Positions 7,694-14,630 are shown, counted from the first letter of the stretch. The stretch: DNA of 19,102 nt from Lachnospiraceae bacterium UBA1066 (GCA_002316215.1 DCDB01000324.1:1-19102); one strand, 5' to 3'. The notes: generated by a model not told the origin, from the sequence alone. A program made the numbers and translations.

Positions 7694-8614
7694 TCAGACA
7701 TGTAAAAAATGGATACTGTCCCATATGTGCTGTTTCAGCCACGCTGCCTTTTTTTCGTAGCCGCCTTCAGATTTTTCAAAAAGCAGTCCCGCGTACGCAA
7801 ACATCCGTTTGCTATACTGCAGTGTCCCGCTTTTTTTTATCTCTGCCGTCCTTCCTTCGCGCTCCATCAGATCGTTTGCACCTTCGGAGTATCCTTGCAT
7901 ATCCGTCGCGTCTCCCGCCTGTCCCCGTATTTCTGCTGCAGCTTTCTCATGCTCACACAGTTTTTCAAGAGCAAGCGCGCTGAAAATATCAAAACAGTTT
8001 TCCTTCAGGAACTCCAGGATGCATTTTTCTTCCGGGCTTAATTCTGTTTCAAATCTAAGGATCGGAAGCGGCCTTTCTCCAAAAACCGCGAAATGCTTCT
8101 TAAGGCATTCCTCCCCCTCCGGGAACAGGCATTTACCCGAAAGAAGCGGACTCCAAAGTTCTGCAAGATATATCAGATCATCAAGGGTCTGATACGACAG
8201 CGGCTGAAGTCCCGAGCTTTTCGACAGGAACCAATTAGCTGCCGCCATTGTGCGGTTCCCTTCATTTTCAACAAAACGGATTTTTTCTGAGACCCTGCTT
8301 TGTGTCTTTCTGAAATATTTTTCCTTCAGCACCTCGCCGCCTGTTTCAGCGATCTTCTGATTGAGGAGTTCCTGATAAATGTAGGGATTCTCAAGACTTT
8401 GCAAGCGGGCGCTGTTTTTTGCTCCTGGTACGGAAGTACGCTCTGCATACCGGGTAAGCGTAATCTCTCCCCAGTCAAGCATCAGGCTCAGATTTTTCTG
8501 GCTTATGGAGTAATCCCTGAGAATTCTTGAAATCTCCTCCGCCGTTATAATGTTTTCCTGAAAGCTTCCTGCCCGCCGTTCAGACTTTTCTGAAGACATG
8601 TCTTTTTCTTCCAT
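7694..8614 (-). CDS. HTH plus Panacea-like (SocA/DUF4065-type) antitoxin-like protein
   Basis: 306 residues from the ATG at 8614, preceded by GGGGAG. The open frame extends to 8797, but that start would lie about 130 bp inside the upstream ferredoxin gene and has no reason to be used. Residues about 24-80 look like the MqsA-type HTH found in YgiT/SocA antitoxins: SISQKNLSLMLDWGEITLTRY followed by LENPYIYQELL. Residues about 123-230 resemble a diverged Panacea domain: MAAANWFLSK, LDDLIYLAELWSPLLSGKCLF, then LSPEEKCILEFLKEN. The usual Gly-Pro-Val signature is not evident. Residues 231-306 are an unrecognised, charged C-terminal extension. Panacea proteins neutralise many unrelated toxins or act as proteolytic adaptors; no toxin candidate adjoins this gene. 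An inverted repeat overlaps its probable promoter. The HTH call is good, the Panacea call moderate. Confidence 0.75.
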   Translation of the reverse strand: MEEKDMSSEKSERRAGSFQENIITAEEISRILRDYSISQKNLSLMLDWGEITLTRYAERTSVPGAKNSARLQSLENPYIYQELLNQKIAETGGEVLKEKYFRKTQSRVSEKIRFVENEGNRTMAAANWFLSKSSGLQPLSYQTLDDLIYLAELWSPLLSGKCLFPEGEECLKKHFAVFGERPLPILRFETELSPEEKCILEFLKENCFDIFSALALEKLCEHEKAAAEIRGQAGDATDMQGYSEGANDLMEREGRTAEIKKSGTLQYSKRMFAYAGLLFEKSEGGYEKKAAWLKQHIWDSIHFLHV

Positions 8615-8635
8615 AAATCTCCCCACAATAAAATC

Positions 8636-8661
8636 GGAGCGGATATTATATACGCTGCTCC
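8636..8661 (-). promoter_or_regulatory. Inverted repeat over a putative -10 box upstream of the HTH/Panacea gene
   Basis: GGAGC (8636-8640) and GCTCC (8657-8661) flank an AT-rich core. On the minus strand the core reads GTATATAATATCC, offering a -10 box (TAATAT, with TTGATC 16 bases upstream). Start codon 8614 is about 20 nt further on. The site is suited to autorepression by the HTH protein it precedes, which is usual for antitoxin operons, but binding is inference. Confidence 0.45.
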
Positions 8662-8666
8662 TTCGA

Positions 8667-9431
8667 TCAATCCGGACAGCGGTATCTTCTGCGTCCGGCA
8701 GTCGCTTTTCCATATTCAATAGCTTCTGTCGGACAGCCGGAAATACAGGCCATGCAGTGCGTGCAGTCCCCCAGCCATTCCGGTTTTCCGTCGGCAAGAC
8801 AGATATTATTCAACGGGCAGACTTTGACGCAGGTGCCGCAGCCCGTGCATTTATCGGTTGCATAAAATTTCTTATCTTTTACCGTCATCGCAAAGAAAGC
8901 CCTGTTGACCGCCGTACTTTTGAAATTTGCTCCGGCTGTACGTTTATCCGAACCCATAGGTTTTCTCGCCAGGATATACTCCGCTATCATCCGAAGTTTT
9001 CCTTCCGATTCCCCGACAATTTTCTCAGCGTCCTCTTCCGAAGGAGCATCATACATGACAATATAATTTTCCGGCATAACCACCTTCCGGCAGCCCATAT
9101 AAATAAAGTTCTTTTTATCACAAAGGTGTCTGGCAAATGCCGCCGAACTGCCGTTGTCCTCCCCGCAGGTCATGATAAAGTACGCGGAACTGCTGCCGTG
9201 GAAATGATTTTCTTCAATCCATTCCGTAACAACCGGCGGAAGGTTCCAGGCATATGTCGGCATGACGAAGACAAAAGGTTTTTCAGAACCGAAAGAAAAG
9301 TCATCCGGCACTTCCCCGGCATGTTTCATTTTCATGCGATCATTGATTGATATCAGTTCGTCCTTTGTAAAGGACGCGAGTCTTTCCGCTGCATACCTGC
9401 TGTTTCCCGTACCAGAAAAATAAAAGATCAT
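8667..9431 (-). CDS. EFR1-family flavodoxin-ferredoxin fusion protein
   Basis: 254 residues. The N-terminus MIFYFSGTGNSRYAAE is a flavodoxin-type FMN phosphate-binding loop. MPTYAWNLPP and IMTCGEDNG continue the flavodoxin fold. The C-terminus binds two [4Fe-4S] clusters through CTGCGTCVKVCP (Cys195, 198, 201, 205) and CTHCMACISGCP (Cys223, 226, 229, 233). This is the EFR1 layout common in Clostridia: a soluble cytoplasmic electron carrier or small oxidoreductase whose partner is not established. An AGGAGG ribosome-binding site 7 nt before the ATG fixes the start. The mRNA leader contains hairpins. The HTH/Panacea gene begins 52 bp after its stop. Confidence 0.93.
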   Translation of the reverse strand: MIFYFSGTGNSRYAAERLASFTKDELISINDRMKMKHAGEVPDDFSFGSEKPFVFVMPTYAWNLPPVVTEWIEENHFHGSSSAYFIMTCGEDNGSSAAFARHLCDKKNFIYMGCRKVVMPENYIVMYDAPSEEDAEKIVGESEGKLRMIAEYILARKPMGSDKRTAGANFKSTAVNRAFFAMTVKDKKFYATDKCTGCGTCVKVCPLNNICLADGKPEWLGDCTHCMACISGCPTEAIEYGKATAGRRRYRCPD

Positions 9432-9499
9432 ACCGACACCTCCTGCAAGTCATCTTTTCTCTAATCAGACGGAAAAACCCCCGTCCAAGAAACATTAAG

Positions 9500-9529
9500 G
9501 CGGGTGCCAAAATTACTTTTGACACCCGC
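9500..9529 (-). terminator. Strong hairpin: terminator of the upstream gene or 5' leader structure of the EFR1 gene
   Basis: GCGGGTGCCAAAA pairs with TTTTGACACCCGC (13 bp, one mismatch, 4-nt loop). On the plus strand it is followed by TTTCATT. On the minus strand it follows the 126-residue membrane-protein gene by about 155 bp and is followed by TTAATGTTTC rather than a clean T-run. A perfect minus-strand TATAAT sits five bases before it, so it might instead be the 5' end of the EFR1 transcript. A second small hairpin (GACGG/CCGTC, 9468-9485) lies further down the same leader. Confidence 0.6.
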
Positions 9530-9533
9530 TTTC

Positions 9534-9562
9534 ATTATACACGAAACCATAGAGAAAATGTA
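9534..9562 (-). promoter_or_regulatory. Candidate promoter of the EFR1 gene
   Basis: On the minus strand TATAAT (9539-9534) is a perfect -10 box; 17 bases upstream is TACATT, a poor -35. Transcription would begin within or at the edge of the hairpin at 9500-9529, giving a roughly 100-nt structured leader. The perfect -10 supports it, the poor -35 argues for an activator or against it. Confidence 0.42.
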
Positions 9563-9646
9563 TATTTTAAAGTATTTTATCGTACTTGTCCACTGCCTCC
9601 TGACCTTTATTTCTGATTCATACTTCTGATTTTTACTACTGGTTTT

Positions 9647-9688
9647 ACTTTTGGTTTTTATCTTTTGGTTTTTAGCTTTTGGTAATTA
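9647..9688 (-). repeat. 14-bp tandem repeat overlapping the 3' end of the small membrane-protein gene
   Basis: On the plus strand three consecutive 14-bp units read ACTTTTGGTTTTTA, TCTTTTGGTTTTTA and GCTTTTGGTAATTA. The last includes the stop codon of the gene at 9686. A looser copy precedes them at about 9633-9646. On the mRNA sense this is an A-rich tail of CCAAAAG motifs with no obvious hairpin. Confidence 0.75.
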
Positions 9689-10066
9689 CTCTATATCTTC
9701 ACTCGGGCCATCTACAACGTGAAGTGCCATAAAACCGATAAAAAAGACTATCCCCATGACAATCTCCCATGTAAGGTCATTGTGAGAAAAACTGGCGACA
9801 ATAGTATCAACAGCCATATACGATAAAAAAGCGCTTCCGATAACGCCAAGTATCCAGAATCCCACATGTGTAAACTTCGCTAAGGAATATAATAAGAAAA
9901 ACACTCCCAGCCCTATGAGTACAGCGAAAGCCGGGTGCATGCCTTTATTGTAATAGGGAACCAACACCCCTACCATTAATGCTGTAAAAGCACAATCTGC
10001 ACCTATAATATGCCTGAAGAATGCCAAAACCATATATCCAATAGTCAAAATTATTATAACTGCCAT
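9686..10066 (-). CDS. Small polytopic membrane protein of unknown function
   Basis: 126 residues from the ATG at 10066, which has GGGGGTG 6-8 nt upstream. A GTG nine bases earlier (10075) is also in frame but sits too close to the GGAGG. The product is almost wholly hydrophobic: roughly four membrane helices (MAVIIILTIGYMVLAFF; FTALMVGVLVPYY; PAFAVLIGLGVFFLLYSLA; WILGVIGSAFLSYMAV, with another near IVMGIVFFIGFMALHVV) and a short acidic tail DGPSEDIE. I do not recognise the family. The gene and its flanks are visibly more AT-rich than the rest of the window, with ATA codons more common, which would fit later acquisition. It has its own promoter and stands alone. Confidence 0.75.
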   Translation of the reverse strand: MAVIIILTIGYMVLAFFRHIIGADCAFTALMVGVLVPYYNKGMHPAFAVLIGLGVFFLLYSLAKFTHVGFWILGVIGSAFLSYMAVDTIVASFSHNDLTWEIVMGIVFFIGFMALHVVDGPSEDIE

Positions 10067-10106
10067 ATAATCCACCCCCTCCGCAGAATTATTATTATTG
10101 ATATCT

Positions 10107-10137
10107 ATTATAGTAGCATATTAAGTTAATATTTCAA
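10107..10137 (-). promoter_or_regulatory. Probable promoter of the small membrane-protein gene
   Basis: On the minus strand TTGAAA (10137-10132) and a perfect TATAAT (10112-10107) are separated by 19 bases, slightly longer than ideal. The predicted start point is about 34 nt before the ATG at 10066. The surrounding stretch is strongly AT-rich. Confidence 0.55.
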
Positions 10138-10356
10138 GTATTTTTGTATTATTTAAATATGTTGATAATATTTTTAGTGCTTTACAACAAATGGGATGTA
10201 AACATTTATATTGTCAAATATCACTGCTTCCCTGATTTGCTTTAAAAACTATGTCTTCACTCTATGCCGACACCTTATGTCCTCTCTCTAAACCCGTCAT
10301 CTTATTTTATTAGCCTTAGACACTGCAGTTACAAGTAAATTCAATGAAATTCAAGA
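10138..10356. other. AT-rich intergenic stretch with no gene seen
   Basis: Part of the 542-bp gap between the small membrane-protein gene and the YdcF-like gene. It is AT-rich, has no convincing ORF with a ribosome-binding site on either strand, and shows no tRNA or recognisable structured RNA. The rest of the gap is the 74-bp repeat array and a terminator. Confidence 0.6.
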
Positions 10357-10545
10357 ATTACACGTAGCAAAGTGCCGCGGATGCCGGACGGGCGGCTCGG
10401 ATTACGCGTAATCGCAAAGCAAATCATGAAATTACACGTAACAGAGTGCCACGGATACCGGACGGGCGGCTCGGATTACGCGTAATCGCAAAGTAAATCA
10501 TGATTTTACACGTAACGGTATACCGTGGATGCGGCAGCAGATCGG
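10357..10545. repeat. 74-bp tandem repeat (two full copies and a degenerate third) with palindromic cores
   Basis: Units at 10357-10430 and 10431-10504 differ at about 6 of 74 positions; a decayed partial third begins at 10505. Each full unit starts ATTACACGTA and contains a perfect 14-bp palindrome GATTACGCGTAATC (10400-10413 and 10474-10487). The opening ATTACACGTA is a near match to half of that palindrome, so related motifs recur at alternating 43- and 31-bp spacing. Between them GCCGC and GCGGC can form an inner stem, so each unit could fold as a nested hairpin of about 56 nt. It is noncoding on both strands as far as I can see. Copies are contiguous with no spacers, so it is not CRISPR. 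Confidence 0.88.
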
Positions 10546-10563
10546 CAGACATGTTCATAACTT

Positions 10564-10603
10564 AATAGAGACGGAGCTCGATGTTTCGAACTCCGTCTCT
10601 ATT
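10564..10603 (-). terminator. Terminator of the YdcF-like gene
   Basis: A 13-bp perfect stem, AATAGAGACGGAG (10564-10576) with CTCCGTCTCTATT (10591-10603). Its 14-nt loop can itself pair further through TCGA/TCGA. It begins five bases after the TGA of the YdcF-like gene. The downstream T-run is weak on the minus strand (ATTAAGTTATG), so efficiency is uncertain, but position and stem are typical. Confidence 0.75.
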
Positions 10604-10608
10604 CTTTA

Positions 10609-11679
10609 TCACATATTGGGCAGCAGCGATACGATGAGACCCAAAAGCCAGATACAGAAGAGGAAGATCGGCACGGCTTTTTCTCTGGTAATGATTGCGA
10701 TGTATTCGCGGACGAAAGCATTCGGCCAGTAATAAAGCGCTGTGCGGCAGCCCACGCCGGCCGCCTTTATATGCTGCTTGTGCGCGTAAAAACCGGTACG
10801 GAAGACATGGTAGTTATTTGTTACGAAGATAACCCTGGGTGCCTCGCGCTTGCGTTTTGCTTCTGCAGGCGCACCCGTCCCTGCTGCTCCTGAAACCTCC
10901 GCTGCACCTGTACCAGCAGTCATTCTGTCGATAATTTCCTTGGAAAACCTTAGATTCTGCCATGTGTTTTTTGACTGGTCTTCAATAAGGATATCTTCTT
11001 CCGGAATTCCCTGCGCCAGCAGGTAAGTCTTCATGGCTGACGCCTCAGATACTTTCTCGTCGCCGCCCTGGCCGCCGGATGCAATCAGCTTTGTTCCGGG
11101 ACCGGATCTTTTATAAACTTCAACAGCCTTATTGATCCGTGCTGCCAGAAGGGGCGTCACCTCTGTCCCATGAAGCAGGCCTGCGCCATGGATAATAACA
11201 AAATCACATTTCTTCCGCCTGGGAAGGATAAGGCAAAGTTCCGAATAAATAAGAAAACCCATAAATGTCGCGAGGACGTACACAAGCATAATTGTGACGA
11301 GGATAATCAGGGAAATGAGGGCCATCGGAAGCTGCCCCATGGCAAGCGACAGAACCACAAAAATAAATGCTCCCCAGATAACTGCCGCAAACAGGATCGA
11401 CAGGCTGTGGGCAAGTGAAAATCCCTCTTTTTTAATAGTGATCACTCCTGCAATAACAAACACAAGCGGCATGATCAGCACGGCAATGCCTGCCAGTATC
11501 ACCGCCCATGTCACAGCTGTCCTTAAAAATGTATTCGCCGTGTCGGTGAATAATACGGCATAAAGGAAGAAGAAAATGCTGATCAGCATTAAAAAGACAT
11601 TCCGAAACGCCCTTTTATCCACAACAACTGACAAAATAAAAACAGCCAGCGTAATTAAAAACACAATCCATGGAATCAT
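10609..11679 (-). CDS. YdcF/SanA/ElyC-family (DUF218) membrane protein
   Basis: 356 residues from ATG 11679; an in-frame TTG two codons earlier (11685) is the alternative start, both served by AGGAAAGG. The first about 150 residues form four or five membrane helices. The DUF218 domain follows (about 159-333): FVIIHGAGL, TPLLAARINKAVEVY, KLIASGGQGGDEKVSEASAM, EDQSKNTWQNLRFSKEI and VIFVTNNYHVFRTGFYA are its successive conserved segments. A final helix (about 336-352) closes the protein. Relatives such as SanA and ElyC affect envelope integrity and vancomycin tolerance in enterobacteria; the biochemical activity is unsettled. Between SKEI and VIFVTN there is an Ala/Gly-rich insert (about 254-280) ending in a basic KRKRE stretch. 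It lies 143 bp after the chemotaxis operon on the same strand, separated by a 14-bp repeat, with no firm evidence of co-transcription. Confidence 0.92.
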   Translation of the reverse strand: MIPWIVFLITLAVFILSVVVDKRAFRNVFLMLISIFFFLYAVLFTDTANTFLRTAVTWAVILAGIAVLIMPLVFVIAGVITIKKEGFSLAHSLSILFAAVIWGAFIFVVLSLAMGQLPMALISLIILVTIMLVYVLATFMGFLIYSELCLILPRRKKCDFVIIHGAGLLHGTEVTPLLAARINKAVEVYKRSGPGTKLIASGGQGGDEKVSEASAMKTYLLAQGIPEEDILIEDQSKNTWQNLRFSKEIIDRMTAGTGAAEVSGAAGTGAPAEAKRKREAPRVIFVTNNYHVFRTGFYAHKQHIKAAGVGCRTALYYWPNAFVREYIAIITREKAVPIFLFCIWLLGLIVSLLPNM

Positions 11680-11718
11680 AATCAATGCCTTTCCTGTAAA
11701 TCATATCTAATCCCGCAC

Positions 11719-11788
11719 CCGGAGGTTTATATCCGGGGATTTGCGTCCGGAGATTTGCACCCGGAGATTTGCGTCCGGAGGTTTACGC
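11719..11788. repeat. 14-bp tandem repeat, five copies, between cheW and the YdcF-like gene
   Basis: Five head-to-tail units: CCGGAGGTTTATAT, CCGGGGATTTGCGT, CCGGAGATTTGCAC, CCGGAGATTTGCGT, CCGGAGGTTTACGC. The 14-bp period is not a multiple of three, so it is unlikely to be coding. It fills half of the 143-bp gap, and no separate terminator for the chemotaxis operon is seen there. Confidence 0.9.
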
Positions 11789-11822
11789 AGGATTCCCGGT
11801 CTTAACTTTCCTGTCTGAGAGC

Positions 11823-12287
11823 CTAGGTCCGGGACTCACTGTCTGAATTAATATTCTCTTCAACAGCTTCATACGTTTTATTTAAATCCAGCACAAAGAG
11901 CGGCGGATCATCGGGAATCACAAAATCAAGCCTGGCTGACAGCTGTCCCATAAGAGACTCATCGGCCTTCATCCGCTCCCCGCTGTCTTCTTTCAGAGTC
12001 TCAGCTCCGCTCACGCAAAGGGAAAACCTGTATTTTCCTGTCCTGAGCACAATGCAGGCCTCTTCTTTTTCTTCTGATGACGTGCCTCCGAGTGCCTTCA
12101 GTGAGAGAACCGGAAGAATATTTCCGTGATAGCTGAAAATGCCTTTTATATATTCCGGCTGCCCAGGCAGCTTCGTGATCAACGGAACCGTAATAATCTC
12201 TTCGACATTTTCTGCGGGAATTGCAAAACGCAGCTTCTGCTCTCTTATGACCAGCAGCAGGTTACTTTTCTCCCTGTGTGTCTCCAT
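11823..12287 (-). CDS. cheW: CheW-type chemotaxis coupling protein (distal copy)
   Basis: 154 residues. The CheW fold begins at about residue 9 (LLLVIREQKLRFAIPAENVEEII) and continues through PEYIKGIFSYHGNILPVLSLK, RTGKYRFSLCVSG and the closing LFVLDLNKTYE. CheW bridges receptor signalling domains and the P5 domain of CheA in the cytoplasmic array. The start overlaps the last 26 bases of cheA in another frame, with AAAGGA 11-12 nt upstream, so translation is probably coupled. It is the last gene of the operon and one of two cheW genes in it. The N- and C-terminal tails (METHREKS and ENINSDSESRT) are unconserved. The two cheW products differ considerably. Confidence 0.92.
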   Translation of the reverse strand: METHREKSNLLLVIREQKLRFAIPAENVEEIITVPLITKLPGQPEYIKGIFSYHGNILPVLSLKALGGTSSEEKEEACIVLRTGKYRFSLCVSGAETLKEDSGERMKADESLMGQLSARLDFVIPDDPPLFVLDLNKTYEAVEENINSDSESRT

Positions 12288-14586
12288 TCTGCTTTTTTTC
12301 CTTTCCGCATATTCTGATCAGATGGTCTGCGTTAAGCATCAGGCCTATTTTTCCTGTCTCTGTTATTGTAACACCAATAATTCCCGTCCGCTCACGATAA
12401 TTACGGCCAAAAATGGACGGAAGTACTTTTTCGACAGTGATCTGCTGACCGACAACCGGTCCGGTCATGAGTGCCGCGCTATTTCCCGCGCTCCTGATCA
12501 GTATGATCCGCCGGACATCATTTTCCGTCTCTTCATAAAGGCGGAACATATCAAGAACAGGAATCATTTCATCCGTGCGAAGCCAAAGCCTGCCGTCAAT
12601 TTCCTGAATATCCTTATCCAGTTCTTTCTGGCTGCAGATTCGAAGGATACTTCGGATCGGTATCATGCAGATGCAGGAGCCTACAAGAAAGCGGATACAT
12701 TCGGCGGATGTCACGGAAACAGGAACTTCCATGATAACGGAAGATCCCTTTCCCTGCGTACTTTTCAGCATTACACTGCCGCCAAGATTATTAACCATGC
12801 TCTGGGCAACATCCATGCCCACGCCGCGGCCGGAAAATTGGTTTGCCCGGTCGTTTGTCGTAAGCCCCGGAGAAAACACAAGACCAAGTATTTCCTCATC
12901 ACTATACTGTTCCGGGCTCTTCGTCAGAAGGCCCCGCTCAAGTGCTTTTTGTAAAATGAGTTTCCGGTTCATTCCCGCACCGTCATCTTCAACGGTAACG
13001 CGCAGGTGATCGGTAAGATTCTCAAACTTCAGGGTCACTGTACCGCAGGGATCTTTTCCCGCAGCCGTACGCTCTTCAGGGGATTCTATGCCGTGATCCG
13101 CTGCATTCCGCAGCAGATGGATCAGAGGATTCGTAAGGGTATCAAGAAGATTACGGTCAGCCTCTAATTCTCCTCCGACAATCTTCATACGGATCTGCTT
13201 GTTCTCACGCATGGCAATATCTCTGACAAGACGCTGATACTGAGGCAGAATCGATGCAACCGGCATCATGGATATAGAGGCAACCAGTTTCTCAAGATCG
13301 AGGAAAAGACGGTTCATCGTCTGGACCTCATTTTCTATCGCCCCCCCTTTTACGAGTTTTTTCAGGGAGGCGCCCAGGATGGCATTCGCTGTAATCAGTT
13401 CTCCTGTGACATCCTGGAGATGTGTAACATGCTCCCAGGATATCATGCTGAATTTATTCTGTCCATTCGGAGACGCTGCTTCTCCAGGCTCGCTCCTGGT
13501 TTCTTCTCCGTCGGATTTTATCCCGGCCGCCTGAGTTTCTCCTGCCGGCCTTCCGATTTTCTCAATTTTCTTAACATAAGGCGAGGATATTACTTTTTTC
13601 TCTGCTTCATCCGGCCTGTCTGTCACAATCTTAAGCAAAAATCCTTTTTCAGCGATCTGGGCAGCTGCCTCCGGCGCCTCCAGATTGGGCGGAACCGTTG
13701 CTACCTTTTTGCAGAGCCCCCGTATCTGCCTCACCAGCATAAAGGCCCGGACATTTTCCATCTGGCAGTTCGCGTGCAGGAACACCCGCCATGTAAGTTC
13801 TTCAACTTCTGCCGCACTGCCGGCGGCCTTCGCACCGGCCGTCAAATCCTCTCCGGCAGGAGTTGTTTTTACAGGGCTTTCCTCCGCAGAGCTCTTCCCT
13901 GCAAAGTTTTCCGCTGCAGCGTTTTCCGCTGCAGGACTCTTCCCTGCAGAGTTTTCCGCTGCAGCCTTTTTCTCCGCAAGGTTTTCTCCTTCGGCATTTT
14001 CCTCTGCTGTTTTTTCTCCCGCAGGATTCTTCTCTTCTGCATGATTTGCCGGCTTTCTTACTCCGGCATCATCCGTTTCTTCTCCTGCTTTTCCAGCCTC
14101 TCCTGAGTTCCTGCCTTCATCCGGGTTACCTGTTCTTCCGGCGCTCTTTCTCTCTTCCCCTGCCTGCGGCCCGGAGCTAAAAAAAGCAATTTCTTTATTT
14201 ATTGCCGCAATAACCGTCCCTGCGCTCCCCGGACGAAAATCTTCCTGGGAAACCCGGCTGTTTTCATTTTCAATGTAATCAGAAAAAAGATACATGAGGT
14301 CGAAAATCCGGTTCTCATATCCCTGCATTCGTTCAGGCTGATCACGGAAAATGAGGAAAAGATCCTCCATCCTGTGTGTACAGGTGCTGATATCCGCCAG
14401 CCCCATGACCGCAGCCGAACTTTTTATTGTGTGGACTGCGCGGAAAACAGCATTGATATCTTCTTTCGAAAAATGATTTTCCTGTACAGCTCCGGCCTGC
14501 CTTGTGTCAAACATTTCCATGAGCTCGGCCGTCTCACGCTGATACAGTTCAACCATAGATTCCAGATCCGCACTGAAAAAGCCCAT
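12262..14586 (-). CDS. cheA: Chemotaxis histidine kinase CheA
   Basis: 774 residues from ATG 14586, which has GGGGGT 7 nt upstream; the longer in-frame start at 14628 lacks a good site. Order: P1 Hpt domain with phospho-accepting His52 in AVHTIKSSAAVMGL; a repetitive Ala/Glu/Lys linker (about 138-262); a P2-like regulator-docking domain (about 264-346); P3 dimerisation (about 380-466); P4 kinase domain with HLLRNAADHG (Asn494), DDGAGM and GRGVGMDV (586-592); P5 CheW-like domain (about 626-761). It phosphorylates CheY and CheB in response to receptor state in a membrane-associated array. All catalytic motifs are intact. The P1 motif has KSSAAVMG where many CheA proteins have KGxxxxxG, a variant I believe is seen in other clostridial CheA proteins. 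The P1-P2 linker is unusually long. Confidence 0.96.
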   Translation of the reverse strand: MGFFSADLESMVELYQRETAELMEMFDTRQAGAVQENHFSKEDINAVFRAVHTIKSSAAVMGLADISTCTHRMEDLFLIFRDQPERMQGYENRIFDLMYLFSDYIENENSRVSQEDFRPGSAGTVIAAINKEIAFFSSGPQAGEERKSAGRTGNPDEGRNSGEAGKAGEETDDAGVRKPANHAEEKNPAGEKTAEENAEGENLAEKKAAAENSAGKSPAAENAAAENFAGKSSAEESPVKTTPAGEDLTAGAKAAGSAAEVEELTWRVFLHANCQMENVRAFMLVRQIRGLCKKVATVPPNLEAPEAAAQIAEKGFLLKIVTDRPDEAEKKVISSPYVKKIEKIGRPAGETQAAGIKSDGEETRSEPGEAASPNGQNKFSMISWEHVTHLQDVTGELITANAILGASLKKLVKGGAIENEVQTMNRLFLDLEKLVASISMMPVASILPQYQRLVRDIAMRENKQIRMKIVGGELEADRNLLDTLTNPLIHLLRNAADHGIESPEERTAAGKDPCGTVTLKFENLTDHLRVTVEDDGAGMNRKLILQKALERGLLTKSPEQYSDEEILGLVFSPGLTTNDRANQFSGRGVGMDVAQSMVNNLGGSVMLKSTQGKGSSVIMEVPVSVTSAECIRFLVGSCICMIPIRSILRICSQKELDKDIQEIDGRLWLRTDEMIPVLDMFRLYEETENDVRRIILIRSAGNSAALMTGPVVGQQITVEKVLPSIFGRNYRERTGIIGVTITETGKIGLMLNADHLIRICGKEKKQNGDTQGEK
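13849..14046 (-). repeat. Degenerate Ala/Glu-rich coding repeat in the CheA P1-P2 linker
   Basis: Imperfect units of about 10 residues such as NLAEKKAAAE, NSAGKSPAAE and NFAGKSSAEE, encoded by roughly 30-bp repeats containing TTTTCCGCTGCAG on the plus strand. Composition is Ala, Glu, Lys, Asn and Gly with no hydrophobic core, so it should be a disordered tether between phosphotransfer and docking domains. Confidence 0.82.
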
Positions 14587-14630
14587 TCTCTTACCCCCGA
14601 AAACTGCCCTGTTACAGAAATCATGCATCC

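Noticed and set aside
8615..8797. Upstream extension of the HTH/Panacea protein by 61 residues
   Set aside because: It would overlap the ferredoxin coding region by about 130 bp in another frame; the ATG at 8614 has GGGGAG and starts near the conserved HTH.
8598..9350. 250-codon plus-strand open frame
   Set aside because: Wholly antisense to the EFR1 gene and the start of the HTH/Panacea gene, with no recognisable domain; the opposite frame carries clear flavodoxin and ferredoxin motifs.
10357..10545. CRISPR-like array
   Set aside because: Repeats are contiguous 74-bp copies without unique spacers, there are only two full units, and no cas gene is present.
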